From positions 1 to 5,682 of the forward strand of contig JBEKEX010000174.1 of NCBI GenBank assembly GCA_050013615.1: 5,682 nucleotides of DNA, given 5' to 3'. Origin of the DNA: JBEKEX01 sp050013615 (GTDB taxonomy: Bacteria; Chloroflexota; Anaerolineae; Anaerolineales; Anaerolineaceae). Numbering within the stretch: the first letter of the stretch is position 1; each line of letters starts with the position of its first letter. The position numbers and the translations under genes were made by a program. The notes beneath the pieces are model-generated. The model was not told where the DNA came from and made no database searches. It worked only from the letters and a program-made list of their open reading frames with translations. Shown here in pieces: positions 1 to 5,061 of the stretch.

Positions 1-149
1 AGAAAACTTCGTTCAGCAGATCTTCCACTTAGGCCTTTAAACTTTTCTCGTCCTGGGTCATTCGAATAGCTCTTGTCGTGCAAACGACGGGTGCCAACCA
101 ATCAACCAATGTTCGGATGGATTGTTCCGGGACTTTCCTCACACCCGGT
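1..149. other. Intergenic edge region, no confident gene
   Basis: No convincing reading frame fills this stretch. On the plus strand a short open frame reaches a TAA at 38-40 and would end in ENFVQQIFHLGL. That could be the tail of a gene coming in from the left and converging on coaE, but twelve residues cannot prove it. Two weak hairpins are visible: CCGGG (127-131) with CCCGG (144-148), just after the coaE stop, and GTCGT (75-79) with ACGAC (84-88) around the loop GCAA. Neither is followed by a T-tract on either strand, so neither is a classical intrinsic terminator. A short direct repeat, AACCAATC then AACCAATG, lies at 96-111. Confidence 0.4.
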
Positions 150-1331
150 TTAGATGGGCCGCAACACCCGTTCGGCGCGCAGTTGCTTGAACATTAACAC
201 GCTCTCTTCGGGCATGGATTCGTTGGCAGCTTCCTGCCAGGCCAGTACGGTCAGTGTCTGCGGTGTGCAGCGCTCGTAGCCCAGCGAACGCCATACTTGT
301 TCCTGTTTTGCCAATTCCGGAGTGACGAACACCAACGAAGCCTCGCATTGCAGGTCTTTCGAGGCTTTCTCCATGGCGTTGATCATCAACGGCAGAGCCT
401 TTTCAGGCACCAGGGCCGGGTCCATGGCAATATCGGTTGTGCGCGCCACCAGGTTTTCGACCTGCCAGCCGATGATGCCGACCGCCGTATCGCCGATCCG
501 CAGCATCAGGAAAGCTTTTTCACCAAAAGCTGCCATGATGTCTTTCTGGGTGAGGAGTTTATCACCACTGTGGAAGCGGTTGAGAATATCGGCTATCTCT
601 GCGGCATTGGCGGGTTTTCCGCGCTTGATATTCAGCTCGCCTTCCAGCACCTTGGTCGGCGCCAATTGTGCCGTGGACTTGGCAGAGGCAGGCACCTTGG
701 TAGGGACTGCCAGAGTCTCCATGGGAGCCACTTTGACGTGTTCCTTCCAGGCAGTCACCACTTGCTGCCAGGTATCTTCGAACGAGCCGACGTTATTGAT
801 CGCCACCTGGGCAGCAGCAAGCTTGCTCTCGGGAGATGGCTGTGCCGCAATACGTTGGCGCGCCTCTTCCTCGACCATGTGGCGCAGGTTCACCAAACGA
901 TACGTCTGGACTTCTGCCGGGCTGGTGACCACCCAAATGGTGTCGCAGGACCGCGCGAGGTCGCTTTCGAGCAGCTTGATCGCTTCGATCACCACCACAG
1001 ACTGCGTGGAACGCTTGACGATGATGTCGATGGCACTTTCCACCAGCGGGTGGACGATGTTCTCCAGTGCAAGCATGGCTGCCGGTTCGACGAACACCAC
1101 CCTGGCCAACTTTTGCCGGTCCACCTGGCCATCGGAGTCCAGGATCCAACGGCCAAAGGCTTCCACTACAGGGCCATAGCCGGGAGCACCCTTGGCTATG
1201 GCGCGATGGCTCAACGCGTCGGCATCGATGCCATAGGCACCCAGGTGCTCCAACATGCGGCGCACCACGCTCTTCCCAACGCCGATATTACCCGTCAAAC
1301 CGATGACATACTTGCCGCGCCACTTGCTCAC
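150..1331 (-). CDS. coaE: Dephospho-CoA kinase with a C-terminal GNAT-like domain
   Basis: CoaE phosphorylates the 3'-hydroxyl of the ribose of dephospho-CoA with ATP, the last step of coenzyme A synthesis, in the cytoplasm. From a GTG start at 1331 the protein has 393 residues. Residues 8-200 are CoaE: Walker A GNIGVGKS (14-21), the acidic IDADAL (35-40), NIVHPLV (91-97), the RLVNLR basic pair (145-150) and NNVGSFE (179-185). The usual acidic-PLL-E segment reads EAIKLLE (116-122). CoaE proteins normally end near 200 residues. Here an Ala/Pro-rich linker (about 200-233) leads into a second domain (about 235-393) with the alternating helix and strand pattern of an N-acetyltransferase, including VWRSLGYER (346-354), but without a clear Q/RxxGxG/A acetyl-CoA loop. 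A GTG at 1337 is also in frame, but it touches the AAGGAG motif; GTG 1331 has 5-nt spacing and is preferred. CoaE identity is secure. The second domain is inferred from pattern only. Confidence 0.9.
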   Translation of the reverse strand: MSKWRGKYVIGLTGNIGVGKSVVRRMLEHLGAYGIDADALSHRAIAKGAPGYGPVVEAFGRWILDSDGQVDRQKLARVVFVEPAAMLALENIVHPLVESAIDIIVKRSTQSVVVIEAIKLLESDLARSCDTIWVVTSPAEVQTYRLVNLRHMVEEEARQRIAAQPSPESKLAAAQVAINNVGSFEDTWQQVVTAWKEHVKVAPMETLAVPTKVPASAKSTAQLAPTKVLEGELNIKRGKPANAAEIADILNRFHSGDKLLTQKDIMAAFGEKAFLMLRIGDTAVGIIGWQVENLVARTTDIAMDPALVPEKALPLMINAMEKASKDLQCEASLVFVTPELAKQEQVWRSLGYERCTPQTLTVLAWQEAANESMPEESVLMFKQLRAERVLRPI

Positions 1332-1336
1332 AGACA

Positions 1337-1342
1337 CTCCTT
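1337..1342 (-). promoter_or_regulatory. Ribosome binding site deciding the coaE start
   Basis: AAGGAG on the minus strand is followed by five bases and then GTG at 1331. The alternative GTG at 1337 overlaps the last base of this motif and could not use it. This favours the 393-residue product over the 395-residue one. Confidence 0.7.
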
Positions 1343-1371
1343 AACAATAATCATCCATGGCCCCGTCAAAA

Positions 1372-1381
1372 AATCCGGATT
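1372..1381. repeat. Perfect 10-bp palindrome AATCCGGATT near the coaE transcription start
   Basis: AATCCGGATT is self-complementary and lies where transcription from the adjacent promoter should begin, about 8-17 bases past the -10 hexamer. A third half-copy, GGATT, precedes it on the minus strand (GGATT-CAATCC-GGATT). It has no loop, so it is a better candidate for a dimeric-protein operator than for an RNA hairpin. No regulator is known from the sequence, and chance occurrence is possible. Confidence 0.3.
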
Positions 1382-1388
1382 GAATCCC

Positions 1389-1417
1389 ATTTTAGTCTTG
1401 CCCACCCTAAATGTCAA
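1389..1417 (-). promoter_or_regulatory. Sigma-70-type promoter for coaE
   Basis: On the minus strand a perfect -35 TTGACA (1417-1412) is followed, after exactly 17 bases, by -10 TAAAAT (1394-1389), which matches TATAAT at five of six positions. The predicted start is near 1382, giving a leader of about 50 bases before GTG 1331. The promoter begins just 8 bases past the T-rich tail of the upstream terminator, so coaE is an independent transcription unit. Confidence 0.8.
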
Positions 1418-1424
1418 ACACGAG

Positions 1425-1461
1425 AAAATAAAACCCCCGGTCTGTTTATTCAGTACCGGGG
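1425..1461 (-). terminator. Intrinsic terminator of the ABC operon
   Basis: Read on the minus strand, CCCCGGT (1461-1455) pairs with ACCGGGG (1441-1435). An inner CTG/CAG pairing extends the stem with one bulged base, around an AATAAA loop. The hairpin is followed by GTTTTATTTT, as required of a rho-independent terminator. It lies 12 bases past the permease stop codon and ends the three-gene operon before the coaE promoter. Confidence 0.88.
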
Positions 1462-1473
1462 ATCTCGTGAAGT

Positions 1474-2235
1474 CTACAACTCCTGACGGTCGAATGCCAG
1501 CCAGGCCCACAACAGGCAAGCTCCGATTACGCCCAGTGTGATTCCCAAGGCGGGCCAGTAGCTTTGTGGGCTGCCGGTCAACGCTCCCAGAGCCCAGCCG
1601 AGCAACTGCGCCGGCATGTAAGCCGTGAATGTCGGTACCGTGCTCAAGATGCTAAAGACGATCAACACGCCAAAGCCCAACCCAGCTGCGGCTGCCTGTG
1701 AACGCACCAGCGTGCTGAATAGAAGGGTAATGGCCACATACATCAAGGCATAGACCAGCACCAGGGCGTTCATGGTTACCCAGGCTACAAAGTCGACTGT
1801 GCCGAATAGATAGACCGTGTAGTAATACGCCGCCAGTGCTGCCAGTGCCAAACCGGTCAGGAACGTAACGCTCAAGGCGAAGAATTTGGACAGCAGGAAC
1901 GTCCCGCGCGGCAGGGGTTTGACCAGCATCATGGCCGCCGTGCCTTTTTCCTTCTCGATGGCTACCGATCCCATGCTCACCAGCAACGCCAGCATAATGA
2001 TGAACTGGCCGATATTTTTGAGGTATTGGGTATAAGCATCCAACACGGTCGGCTGCGGAATCAAGGAGGCAAACTGCTCAGCGCCGGGGATGAACTGGAG
2101 CAACTCGGGCATGAATTTGGCCAGCAGCGGTGAGGAGATGCCGAAGAATACCAACACCACGCCGACGATCATCATGCGGTTGGTGCGCCACTGCTCCAGG
2201 ACGTCTTTGCGGAATGAGACCCAAAACGTCTTCAT
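1474..2235 (-). CDS. ABC-2 type transporter permease (YxlG/NatB-like)
   Basis: This 253-residue protein is the membrane half of an ABC transporter with the ATPase encoded just upstream. About six hydrophobic segments are visible, near residues 21-39, 75-93, 117-139, 150-175, 181-203 and 225-247. After the second comes IEKEKGTAAMMLVKPLPR (93-110), the coupling-region motif (E-K/R-E-x-GT ... P-R) typical of ABC-2 permeases that work with NatA/CcmA-type ATPases. The N-terminus, MKTFWVSFRKDVLEQWRT, is the usual cytoplasmic amphipathic stretch, and the length is normal. Its ATG overlaps the ATPase TGA as ATGA (2232-2235), so translation is probably coupled, and no strong SD of its own is seen. A strong terminator follows. 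The substrate cannot be read from the sequence; relatives include Na+ exporters, antibiotic resistance pumps and lipid or peptide exporters. Family is sure, substrate unknown. Confidence 0.88.
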   Translation of the reverse strand: MKTFWVSFRKDVLEQWRTNRMMIVGVVLVFFGISSPLLAKFMPELLQFIPGAEQFASLIPQPTVLDAYTQYLKNIGQFIIMLALLVSMGSVAIEKEKGTAAMMLVKPLPRGTFLLSKFFALSVTFLTGLALAALAAYYYTVYLFGTVDFVAWVTMNALVLVYALMYVAITLLFSTLVRSQAAAAGLGFGVLIVFSILSTVPTFTAYMPAQLLGWALGALTGSPQSYWPALGITLGVIGACLLWAWLAFDRQEL

Positions 2236-3173
2236 GCAACACCGTCTTTCCCGTTCACCACCTGCAAGAAAATGTCTTCCAGCGAAGGAACAACTTGTTC
2301 ATAGCGGCGCAGCGGCATGCCGGCCTGTGCCACCAAGGGCAGCAATCCCTGGCGTGCAACGGACACATCTTTCACCAACACTCGCACCATATTATCCTGG
2401 ACCATTGCTGAACTCACCCAATTAACTGCTATTAGGGATTGTGCCAGTGCCGCCAACCGGGCTTCGTCGCCTGGCTGGCATTCCAGTTCGAACGCCGGCA
2501 CGGTGTAACGGGCCAGCAGTTCGGCCTGGGGCGCTTCCACCACCAACTTGCCGTGGTTGATGATGCCGATCGTATCGCAGATGCGTTCCACATCCGCCAG
2601 GATGTGCGTGGACATAAATACGGTAAATTGGCCGCTCAATTTGCCGATCATCTCCAGCACTTCCTTGCGGCCTACCGGGTCCAAGGCGCTGACCGGCTCG
2701 TCCAGAAAGAGCACCTCCGGCCGATTGATCAAGGCCTGGGCCAACCCCAGCCGTTGGCGCATGCCGCGCGAAAAGCCCGCGATGCGCCGCTTGCCGGCAT
2801 CTTTCAACCCCACCTGGTCCAATAATTCGGCGACACGCTGCTTGCGCTCGGCTGCTCTCATTCCAAAAAGGCTGGCGACGTAGTCCAGGAATTCTATGGG
2901 GGTCATCCAGCCATAGAAAGCAGGTTCCTCGGGCAAATAACCAATGCGGCCAGCTACGTTATGATTTATATTGATTTCTTTGCCAACCACCCAGGCCTGG
3001 CCGCCCGTGGGATGCGATAACCCAGTCAGCAGGCGGATGGCGGTCGATTTGCCCGCGCCGTTAGGACCCAAAAAGCCAAAGATGGTGCCTGCTTGCACTG
3101 CGAGTGTCAAGCCATCCAGAGCGTGCACACTACCGTAGTGTTTTTGCAGATCCCTGGTTTGGATGGCGATCAT
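2232..3173 (-). CDS. ABC transporter ATP-binding protein (YxlF/NatA-like)
   Basis: A cytoplasmic ATPase of 313 residues that energises the permease encoded downstream. Nucleotide-binding motifs appear in order: Walker A GPNGAGKST (36-44), the Q-loop region GYLPEEP (78-84) with Glu where many ABC proteins have Gln (common in this subfamily), signature FSRGMRQRLG (134-143), Walker B VLFLDEP (154-160), D-loop SALD (162-165) and H-loop STH (188-190). All residues needed for ATP hydrolysis are present. Residues from about 225 to 305 form the C-terminal extension common to NatA-like ATPases, ending with the typical SLEDIFLQVV. The start overlaps the TGA of the upstream small membrane gene (ATGA, 3170-3173), and its end overlaps the permease start in the same way. 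The gene order suggests one transporter complex. Substrate unknown. Confidence 0.93.
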   Translation of the reverse strand: MIAIQTRDLQKHYGSVHALDGLTLAVQAGTIFGFLGPNGAGKSTAIRLLTGLSHPTGGQAWVVGKEININHNVAGRIGYLPEEPAFYGWMTPIEFLDYVASLFGMRAAERKQRVAELLDQVGLKDAGKRRIAGFSRGMRQRLGLAQALINRPEVLFLDEPVSALDPVGRKEVLEMIGKLSGQFTVFMSTHILADVERICDTIGIINHGKLVVEAPQAELLARYTVPAFELECQPGDEARLAALAQSLIAVNWVSSAMVQDNMVRVLVKDVSVARQGLLPLVAQAGMPLRRYEQVVPSLEDIFLQVVNGKDGVA

Positions 3174-3373
3174 TCTTCGCGTCCGAATAATAGGTAGACG
3201 ATCGAGCCGATCAGCTCACCGAAAATGATGACGATCGCCCATAACCATTTTGGACCCTTGGTTCGTTCGCGGCGCACCAGGTCGACCAGGCTGAATATCT
3301 GCAACCCAAGCTGCAGAAGTGCCAGCGGTATCAGCAGGGGGAGATAAGATCTAATAAGTTCCAAAGCGTTCAT
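3170..3373 (-). CDS. Small PLDc_N-type two-helix membrane protein (YxlE-like)
   Basis: From ATG 3373 the product has 67 residues. It has two membrane segments (about 9-30 and 43-63) with a short basic loop, DLVRRERTKGPKW (31-43), between them. The end, IIFGELIGSIVYLLFGREE, carries the G-x-x-x-Y-x-x-x-GR pattern of the PLDc_N family (the N-terminal membrane part of cardiolipin synthases, also found alone). No catalytic HKD motif exists, so it is not an enzyme. Standalone copies occur beside ABC genes: B. subtilis YxlE precedes YxlF and YxlG in the sigY operon. Here it is the first gene of the operon and may assist or regulate the transporter. ATG 3373 is preferred over an upstream in-frame TTG at 3400 because GGAGGA lies 4 bases before it. 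Family call is good; role is inferred. Confidence 0.85.
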   Translation of the reverse strand: MNALELIRSYLPLLIPLALLQLGLQIFSLVDLVRRERTKGPKWLWAIVIIFGELIGSIVYLLFGREE

Positions 3374-3377
3374 TTGT

Positions 3378-3383
3378 TCCTCC
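3378..3383 (-). promoter_or_regulatory. Ribosome binding site of the small membrane gene
   Basis: GGAGGA on the minus strand lies four bases before ATG 3373. It fixes the start at 3373 and argues against the TTG at 3400, which would put this motif inside the coding region. Confidence 0.8.
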
Positions 3384-3401
3384 ACAACACGATTATTCAA
3401 T

Positions 3402-3432
3402 ATTGTATCATTGTATCATTGTAATAATTGTA
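3402..3432 (-). repeat. Fourfold TACAAT repeat in the ABC operon promoter
   Basis: On the minus strand TACAAT occurs at 3432-3427, 3423-3418, 3415-3410 and 3407-3402, with periods of 9, 8 and 8 bases. The middle part is a near-perfect tandem repeat of the octamer TACAATGA. The first copy is the -10 hexamer of the operon promoter. The others cover the expected start site and early leader. They could be direct-repeat operator sites, alternative -10 elements, or a slippage-prone tract. Confidence 0.75.
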
Positions 3433-3455
3433 TATCAGCTTTCCTACCCTGTCAA
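3427..3455 (-). promoter_or_regulatory. Sigma-70-type promoter for the three-gene ABC operon
   Basis: A perfect -35 TTGACA (3455-3450) is separated by 17 bases from -10 TACAAT (3432-3427), which matches the consensus at five of six positions. The predicted start is near 3420, giving a leader of about 47 bases to ATG 3373. The TACAAT repeats occupy the start region, so regulation there is likely. This is a housekeeping-type promoter, not an obvious ECF promoter. Confidence 0.8.
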
Positions 3456-3489
3456 GAGCACTATGTCCTTTGTGAAGTTGCTCCACCCT

Positions 3490-3518
3490 TTTACCACAGG
3501 AGGATTTTAGCGTAAAAT
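3490..3518 (+). promoter_or_regulatory. Predicted promoter for a leaderless P-loop gene mRNA
   Basis: TTTACC (3490-3495, four of six matches to TTGACA), a 17-base spacer and TAAAAT (3513-3518, five of six matches to TATAAT) form a plausible promoter. The -10 ends 6 bases before ATG 3525, so transcription should start at or next to the A of the start codon. An AGGAGG (3498-3503) lies inside the spacer and would then not be transcribed. Confidence 0.55.
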
Positions 3519-3524
3519 CAACGC

Positions 3525-4274
3525 ATGAGCGAACCCATGAAAAACACTTTCGACATCCTGTTACTCATCGCCCGTCCGGCAGCAGGCAAGAGCGAAACCA
3601 TCCACTATTTGAAGCAAACACCACTGGCCGAGCGCATCCGCCGCTTCCACATCGGCGAATTCGAAGAGATCGATGATTTTCCCATGTTGTGGGCCTGGTT
3701 CGAAGAAGATGACCTGCTCGACCGCATGGGACACCCGCGCCTGCACAATGATGCAGAAGGGTATTTCCTGTATCCTTACCTATGGGACGTTTTGATCGAG
3801 CGTATTTGCCTGGAATATGCCAAGAAGTTGCGCGACGACCCGGCTTACTACCATAAATTTACCACCCTCATCGAGTTTTCGCGCGGTACGCAGCATGGTG
3901 GTTACGCCAGCGCTTTCCAACATCTCAGCCGTGATGTGGTGCAAAGGATGGCCGTGCTTTATATCGATGTGCCGTGGGAGGAATCATTACGCAAGAACCG
4001 CCGGCGATTCAACCCTGATAAGCCTGACAGCATCCTGGAACACGCTTTGCCGGACGAAAAATTGGAACGGCTTTATAAAGAAACCGATTGGGAACAGGTA
4101 CGCGCCGGGGACCCCGAGACGCTGACTATTCAAGGCGTCAAAGTGCCTTACGTGGTCTTCTCCAACGCCGATGACGTGACCACCGCCGCGGGTGAAAAAT
4201 TGGGACTGCGGCTCGAAGATTGTTTGGAGAGATTGTGGGAAATTTACCGGCACCGGCCAGGTCGGCCTGAGTAA
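3525..4274 (+). CDS. P-loop NTPase/kinase-like protein of unknown function
   Basis: I do not recognise a named family. The 249-residue protein begins with a hydrophobic strand, FDILLLIARPAAGKSE (9-24), which looks like strand 1 plus a Walker A loop. The first Gly of GxxxxGKS is replaced by Ala (A16), while G21-K22-S23 are kept. TTLIEFSRG (113-121) has the position and look of a Walker B strand with Glu. MAVLYIDVPWEESLRKNRRRF (142-162) resembles the segment of nucleoside and small-molecule kinases where a strand leads into a basic lid. No signal peptide or membrane segment is seen, so it should be cytosolic. It is rich in Trp, Tyr and acidic residues. No start codon lies at normal distance from the AGGAGG at 3498-3503, and an in-frame TAA at 3513 excludes a longer protein. 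It diverges from the ABC operon and converges on the SH3 gene 8 bases away. Coding status is strong; a phosphotransfer role is inference. Confidence 0.85.
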   Translation: MSEPMKNTFDILLLIARPAAGKSETIHYLKQTPLAERIRRFHIGEFEEIDDFPMLWAWFEEDDLLDRMGHPRLHNDAEGYFLYPYLWDVLIERICLEYAKKLRDDPAYYHKFTTLIEFSRGTQHGGYASAFQHLSRDVVQRMAVLYIDVPWEESLRKNRRRFNPDKPDSILEHALPDEKLERLYKETDWEQVRAGDPETLTIQGVKVPYVVFSNADDVTTAAGEKLGLRLEDCLERLWEIYRHRPGRPE

Positions 4275-4282
4275 AAAAGGCT

Positions 4283-4882
4283 TTACTTCGCTCTCAAGTA
4301 TTTAAATACGCTTAGCCCGATGCGTACGGTGCCAAAAACGATCGTGGCAAGGCCTAAAATAGGCATCCATGCGCTGGTAGCGGAACTGGTTTTCACAAAC
4401 ATTACGATAATGCCGAGCACGACCACGATAGCGGAGTTGATAACGTCCCTGCGGAAAGTTCCGAGTGGGTTTTCGTTCGTCTCCTTGAATTTGGAGGCAT
4501 CCGTCAGGTAACCTTCCAGCTTCTCCGCAGTGTAAATGCGATACCATTGAGTCCCGTTGATCTTGGGCGATTCGAACACCCACACTGCATCACCTTTGGT
4601 GATCTGCCCGATCTTCTCGGATTCCTCTGACATCGATGCATAAATATCGGCAGATTCGTTCAACAACTTGACCCGCTTGACCAGATTCATGCGGGTCTTG
4701 CCGGGAAGAAAACCCTTCTCACCCTTGTCGGTCTCAACTTCCACCCACGGATCGTCTTTTTTCTTCTTATCCACGTGGCGGAATTCGACCTCATCCCCTT
4801 CGTTGAGTTCTGCAACCACCCCGGAATCCTTACTGGCCGCCTGGTAAAGCGTCGTTTTTTTTGCCATCATTCTCAACTTCAT
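4283..4882 (-). CDS. Tandem SH3-like domain protein with two C-terminal membrane helices
   Basis: The 199-residue protein has two successive bacterial SH3-like units, about residues 8-66 and 70-131. Both follow the pattern of a short strand with a hydrophobic-Tyr (TTLYQAAS, ADIYASMS), then L/I-x-x-GD (ELNEGDEV, ITKGDAVW), then W and a closing G-Y/F-L (WVEVE...KGFLP, WYRIY...EGYLT). Two hydrophobic helices follow (about 149-164 and 172-193). There is no N-terminal signal peptide. Positive charges before helix 1 (RRD, 144-146) and at the C-terminus (KYLRAK) predict both ends in the cytoplasm, which would put the SH3 units inside the cell, unlike most bacterial SH3 domains that bind the wall. 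It might be a membrane-anchored scaffold. ATG 4882 is chosen because an extended SD precedes it; the ATGs at 4870 and 4867 lack one. It lies downstream of RNase J in the same direction. Domain call is fairly sure; function unknown. Confidence 0.85.
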   Translation of the reverse strand: MKLRMMAKKTTLYQAASKDSGVVAELNEGDEVEFRHVDKKKKDDPWVEVETDKGEKGFLPGKTRMNLVKRVKLLNESADIYASMSEESEKIGQITKGDAVWVFESPKINGTQWYRIYTAEKLEGYLTDASKFKETNENPLGTFRRDVINSAIVVVLGIIVMFVKTSSATSAWMPILGLATIVFGTVRIGLSVFKYLRAK

Positions 4883-4883
4883 G

Positions 4884-4895
4884 GGTGATCACCTC
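4884..4895 (-). promoter_or_regulatory. Extended SD of the SH3 gene embedded in a palindrome
   Basis: GAGGTGATC (minus strand, 4895-4887) matches nine bases of the complement of the usual bacterial 16S rRNA 3' end and lies four bases before ATG 4882. Six of these bases, plus GATC, belong to the perfect palindrome GGTGATCACC (4893-4884). Pairing or protein binding at the palindrome could therefore hide the ribosome site. Confidence 0.65.
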
Positions 4896-4976
4896 TTCGA
4901 AAATAGCTGGACGGACAAAATCAAACAACCTCCCCGATTCTCTTATTTGGACCGGTAGATTGCATCTCACACCTGG

Positions 4977-5001
4977 GGGTGGCGTCTTTCGACGCCCACC
5001 C
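4977..5001 (-). other. Stable GNRA-capped hairpin between RNase J and the SH3 gene
   Basis: On the minus strand GGGTGGGCGTC (5001-4991) and GACGCCACCC (4986-4977) form ten base pairs with a single bulged G, closed by a GAAA tetraloop of the GNRA type. It is GC-rich and should be very stable as RNA. No T-tract follows on either strand, so it is not a standard intrinsic terminator. It lies about 60 bases past the RNase J stop and about 95 bases before the SH3 start. It may be an mRNA 3'-end stabiliser, a processing site, or a structured leader of the SH3 gene. Confidence 0.75.
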
Positions 5002-5019
5002 TCTGATGAGAGCATCGTA

Positions 5020-5047
5020 ATTTTACCATTACCTGGAATAATGCGAA
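5020..5047 (-). promoter_or_regulatory. Possible promoter for the SH3 gene
   Basis: TTCGCA (5047-5042, four of six matches to the -35) is followed after 16 bases by TAAAAT (5025-5020, five of six matches to the -10). Transcription would start near 5013 and give a leader of about 130 bases containing the GNRA hairpin. The match is moderate, and read-through from RNase J is an equally good explanation. A weaker TTGTTT-17-TATTTT lies closer to the gene. Confidence 0.35.
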
Positions 5048-5061
5048 CGTGGTAAACCGGA

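Noticed and set aside
2..40. Possible C-terminus of a plus-strand gene ending ENFVQQIFHLGL
   Set aside because: Only twelve codons lie in the window. The residues look protein-like, but no motif or context confirms it.
75..88. Hairpin GTCGT-GCAA-ACGAC
   Set aside because: A five-pair stem with no T-tract on either strand and no gene context is not enough to call a terminator or RNA gene.
297..1541. Long plus-strand open frame opposite coaE, about 414 codons
   Set aside because: It is antisense to a gene with clear CoaE motifs, its translation is rich in His, Arg and Asp without domain features, and it runs through a terminator and a promoter of the other strand.
4265..4300. Possible bidirectional terminator between the P-loop and SH3 genes
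   Set aside because: The available stems (GCCT/AGGC, and TACTT/AAGTA partly inside the SH3 coding end) are only four or five weak pairs. The T-run after the SH3 stop is suggestive but not enough.
4298..4309. Perfect 12-bp palindrome GTATTTAAATAC
   Set aside because: It lies within the codons for VFKYL near the SH3 gene end and is AT-rich, so chance and coding constraint explain it.
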